Shown: one piece after another, positions 62,510 to 64,000 of the stretch | How the letters are laid out: each line of letters opens with the position of its first letter | Numbering within the stretch: position 1 is the first letter of the stretch | Origin: Bacteroidales bacterium UBA6408 | GTDB lineage: Bacteria; Bacteroidota; Bacteroidia; Bacteroidales; UBA932 | Direction of reading: 5' to 3' | NCBI GenBank assembly: GCA_002439805.1 | Contig: DJPQ01000002.1 | Coordinates: 3,555-67,554 of the forward strand | DNA length: 64,000 bases | Made by a program: the position numbers and the translations under genes | Notes under the pieces: model-generated | Told to the model about the DNA's origin: nothing | Databases searched by the model: none | Seen by the model: only the letters and a program-made list of their open reading frames with translations

Positions 62510-64000
62510 TCTTTTCACATTTATCGGTTTTTTCCTGAATGACGGCCTCTCGCCCATGAACTTAGGCGGCATCTGGTTGTAGCCGGACGACGACGCTCCG
62601 CCGTTCAGGCCGTACTCGAACGGCTGCGGCTTCCCGGCTGACTTGGTCGCGGACGACGGCAGGGACTCCTTGTCGTTGGCCTTGAAGTCGTCGAACGAGT
62701 AGTCTTCCCCTGCGTAGGACATGATGCGCTTAACGATGGCCTCGCGGGAGATGGCGCTGTAGTAAGGGATGTTGTTGTGCATGCAGCTCGTCGGCTCGCT
62801 GCGGAACACGCCGCGGGTGTGGAAGAACGCGCCCTCATAGACATCTACCGTGGCGGAGTACTGCTGGTCGTAGATGAGGTGCGACCACGGGACGTCGTGG
62901 GTGCTGCCAGTGAGGGAAATGTTCGCGTAGAAGCCGTAGCGCTTCATGCTGTTGACCGCGGCGACATGACCGCAGCAGGTGCAGGCGCAGGACTGGATGA
63001 AGGCGTTGTGGTAGATGTACTCGTCGGCGAGCTTTCCGAAGCCGTGGCCGCCGGCCTCATGGTGGACGAGGCCTCGGAAGTCATACGGGGCGGGGTCGGC
63101 GCTCATCGGAACAACAGCCACAGCCGAGCCGTCACCCCACATGTAGGTGAGCCCGCTGTAGTCGCTGCTGTTCTCGACCATGACTATGAGAGTCCGGCCG
63201 AGGTCGTCGTCTATAGGCGCGAGGCAGGCGGCATTGAACACCGCGTCGAAGTCCGGGGACACGCCGGCGTTGATTGTGTATTGGCTGCCGAAGCGTGCCT
63301 CGCGGATGGTGTTCACAGTGCCCATGCCGCTGTCAGGGGACATTCCGAACACGCCATACACGTTGAAGTAATCCTTGTAGGTGAGGTACGGCTCGATGTC
63401 GAAGAAGTAGCCGTATGCGTCCTGCACGGCCTTGAGGTACTTGCCCTCGCTGATGTCCTTCGCGTCGAAGCAGTCGCCCATGAGCACGAGGTTCACGCCC
63501 TTGCCCTTGCTGGCGGTCTGGAGTGTCACGATGTCGCCGTCACCGTACTCGTAGTCATACTGCTCCACGGTCATCCTCACGCGGCAATCCTCGCCGTCTA
63601 GCAGAAATACAATCTCGCCGCTGCGGCTGCCCGCTCCCCTTTCGAGGCGGTCAACGGAAACCGACACATCGACCTTGCAGATTGCCGCCGTCATGTCCGC
63701 GTTGCCGGAAGACGGGGTGAGGCTCACCCAGTCCGGCTTGGACTCCACCGTCCACTTGCTTCCGGCCGGGGCGCGGAGAAGGAACTCCTTGGTGCACGGA
63801 GCGTTCAGGGTCCGGAGCAGCCCCCGGCTGATGGAGAAGTCCCTGTGGGCGGAGAAGCGCTTGAACTCGCTCCAGTTGTTCGCCGTGCGGTACTGGGCGA
63901 CTGAGGCCTCGGGCACCTCGACGGTGAAGTTGTCCTTCGCCACGCCGCTGAAGCTGCTGGAGTTGATGACCGGAGGATTCTTCGCGTTGCAGACGAGGGA
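62507..64000 (-). CDS. BspA/BACON/peptidase M64 surface protein (5' end beyond window)
   Basis: The frame runs to the window edge with no in-frame ATG, so it is partial. Its visible N-terminal part (NPPVINSSSFSGVAKDNF) is the last unit of BspA-type leucine-rich repeats. A BACON-like domain follows (WTVESKPDWVSLTPSSGNAD). Then comes a peptidase M64 (IgA-peptidase-like) domain with the zinc motif HHEAGGHGFGKLADEY. Such enzymes may cleave host immunoglobulin or mucin-type proteins, which is inference. The C-terminal residues are low complexity. Confidence 0.85.
   Translation of the reverse strand, partial: SLVCNAKNPPVINSSSFSGVAKDNFTVEVPEASVAQYRTANNWSEFKRFSAHRDFSISRGLLRTLNAPCTKEFLLRAPAGSKWTVESKPDWVSLTPSSGNADMTAAICKVDVSVSVDRLERGAGSRSGEIVFLLDGEDCRVRMTVEQYDYEYGDGDIVTLQTASKGKGVNLVLMGDCFDAKDISEGKYLKAVQDAYGYFFDIEPYLTYKDYFNVYGVFGMSPDSGMGTVNTIREARFGSQYTINAGVSPDFDAVFNAACLAPIDDDLGRTLIVMVENSSDYSGLTYMWGDGSAVAVVPMSADPAPYDFRGLVHHEAGGHGFGKLADEYIYHNAFIQSCACTCCGHVAAVNSMKRYGFYANISLTGSTHDVPWSHLIYDQQYSATVDVYEGAFFHTRGVFRSEPTSCMHNNIPYYSAISREAIVKRIMSYAGEDYSFDDFKANDKESLPSSATKSAGKPQPFEYGLNGGASSSGYNQMPPKFMGERPSFRKKPINVKR

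Overview
This window looks like the chromosome of a gut-type Bacteroidales bacterium, most likely a GC-rich lineage such as Rikenellaceae/Alistipes; the genus is inferred, not proven. The signs are SusC/SusD-type outer-membrane genes, BACON, BspA, fimbrillin and FISUMP lipoproteins, an Hc1-like protein, and many promoters with the Bacteroidota sigma pattern (TTG or TTTG about 19-21 bases upstream of TAnnTTTG). Most of the window is GC-rich housekeeping DNA. The stretch from about 46.8 to 55.4 kb is visibly more AT-rich and appears to have been acquired.

Layout. 0-21 kb: PIF1-type helicase, CstA-family transporter, Hc1-like protein, a PqqD/HPr-kinase-like pair, tRNA-Thr, a flavoprotein, tkt-tpiA, tyrS, an AAA-ATPase/nuclease-like protein, a lipid kinase, the parA-parB-DUF5683-mltD cluster, an HhH protein, hpt and adk. 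At 21.35-21.65 kb there is a small graveyard of gene fragments. 21.7-38.9 kb (minus strand) is one operon of eight genes: BACON lipoprotein, BspA leucine-rich giant, BACON/FISUMP lipoprotein, subtilisin-like protease, fibronectin-III lipoprotein, SusC, SusD and a final lipoprotein. It has a protease and no glycoside hydrolase, so peptide or glycoprotein capture is the likely role. 39.2-46.7 kb: obgE, PAP2 phosphatase, murF, dut, a Na/Pi cotransporter and prfA.

46.9-55.25 kb is the most notable region. A four-gene operon encodes an AbiE-type antitoxin and toxin, a methyltransferase-like protein, and a 1326-residue GIY-YIG/helicase/methyltransferase/specificity protein. A 34-bp sequence encoding the NPPY catalytic motif of that large protein recurs in inverted orientation 2.1 kb downstream (33 of 34 identical). 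Between the two copies lies a second, promoterless 3' end in opposite orientation, and a tyrosine recombinase follows 60 bp beyond. Inversion would exchange the C-terminal specificity part exactly in frame (1326 to 1333 residues). This reads as a phase-variable restriction-modification system tied to a toxin-antitoxin pair.

55.4-59.3 kb returns to housekeeping genes (MalY/PatB-like aminotransferase, DUF3737, pnuC, mazG). 59.3-62.3 kb is a decayed diversity-generating retroelement: an intact fimbrillin/C-type-lectin-fold target protein and an Avd-type accessory protein whose end runs out of frame into the C-terminal scrap of a reverse transcriptase; most of the transcriptase and the template repeat are gone. 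A 181-bp element with terminal inverted repeats separates this from a BspA/BACON/peptidase M64 protein that runs off the window end.
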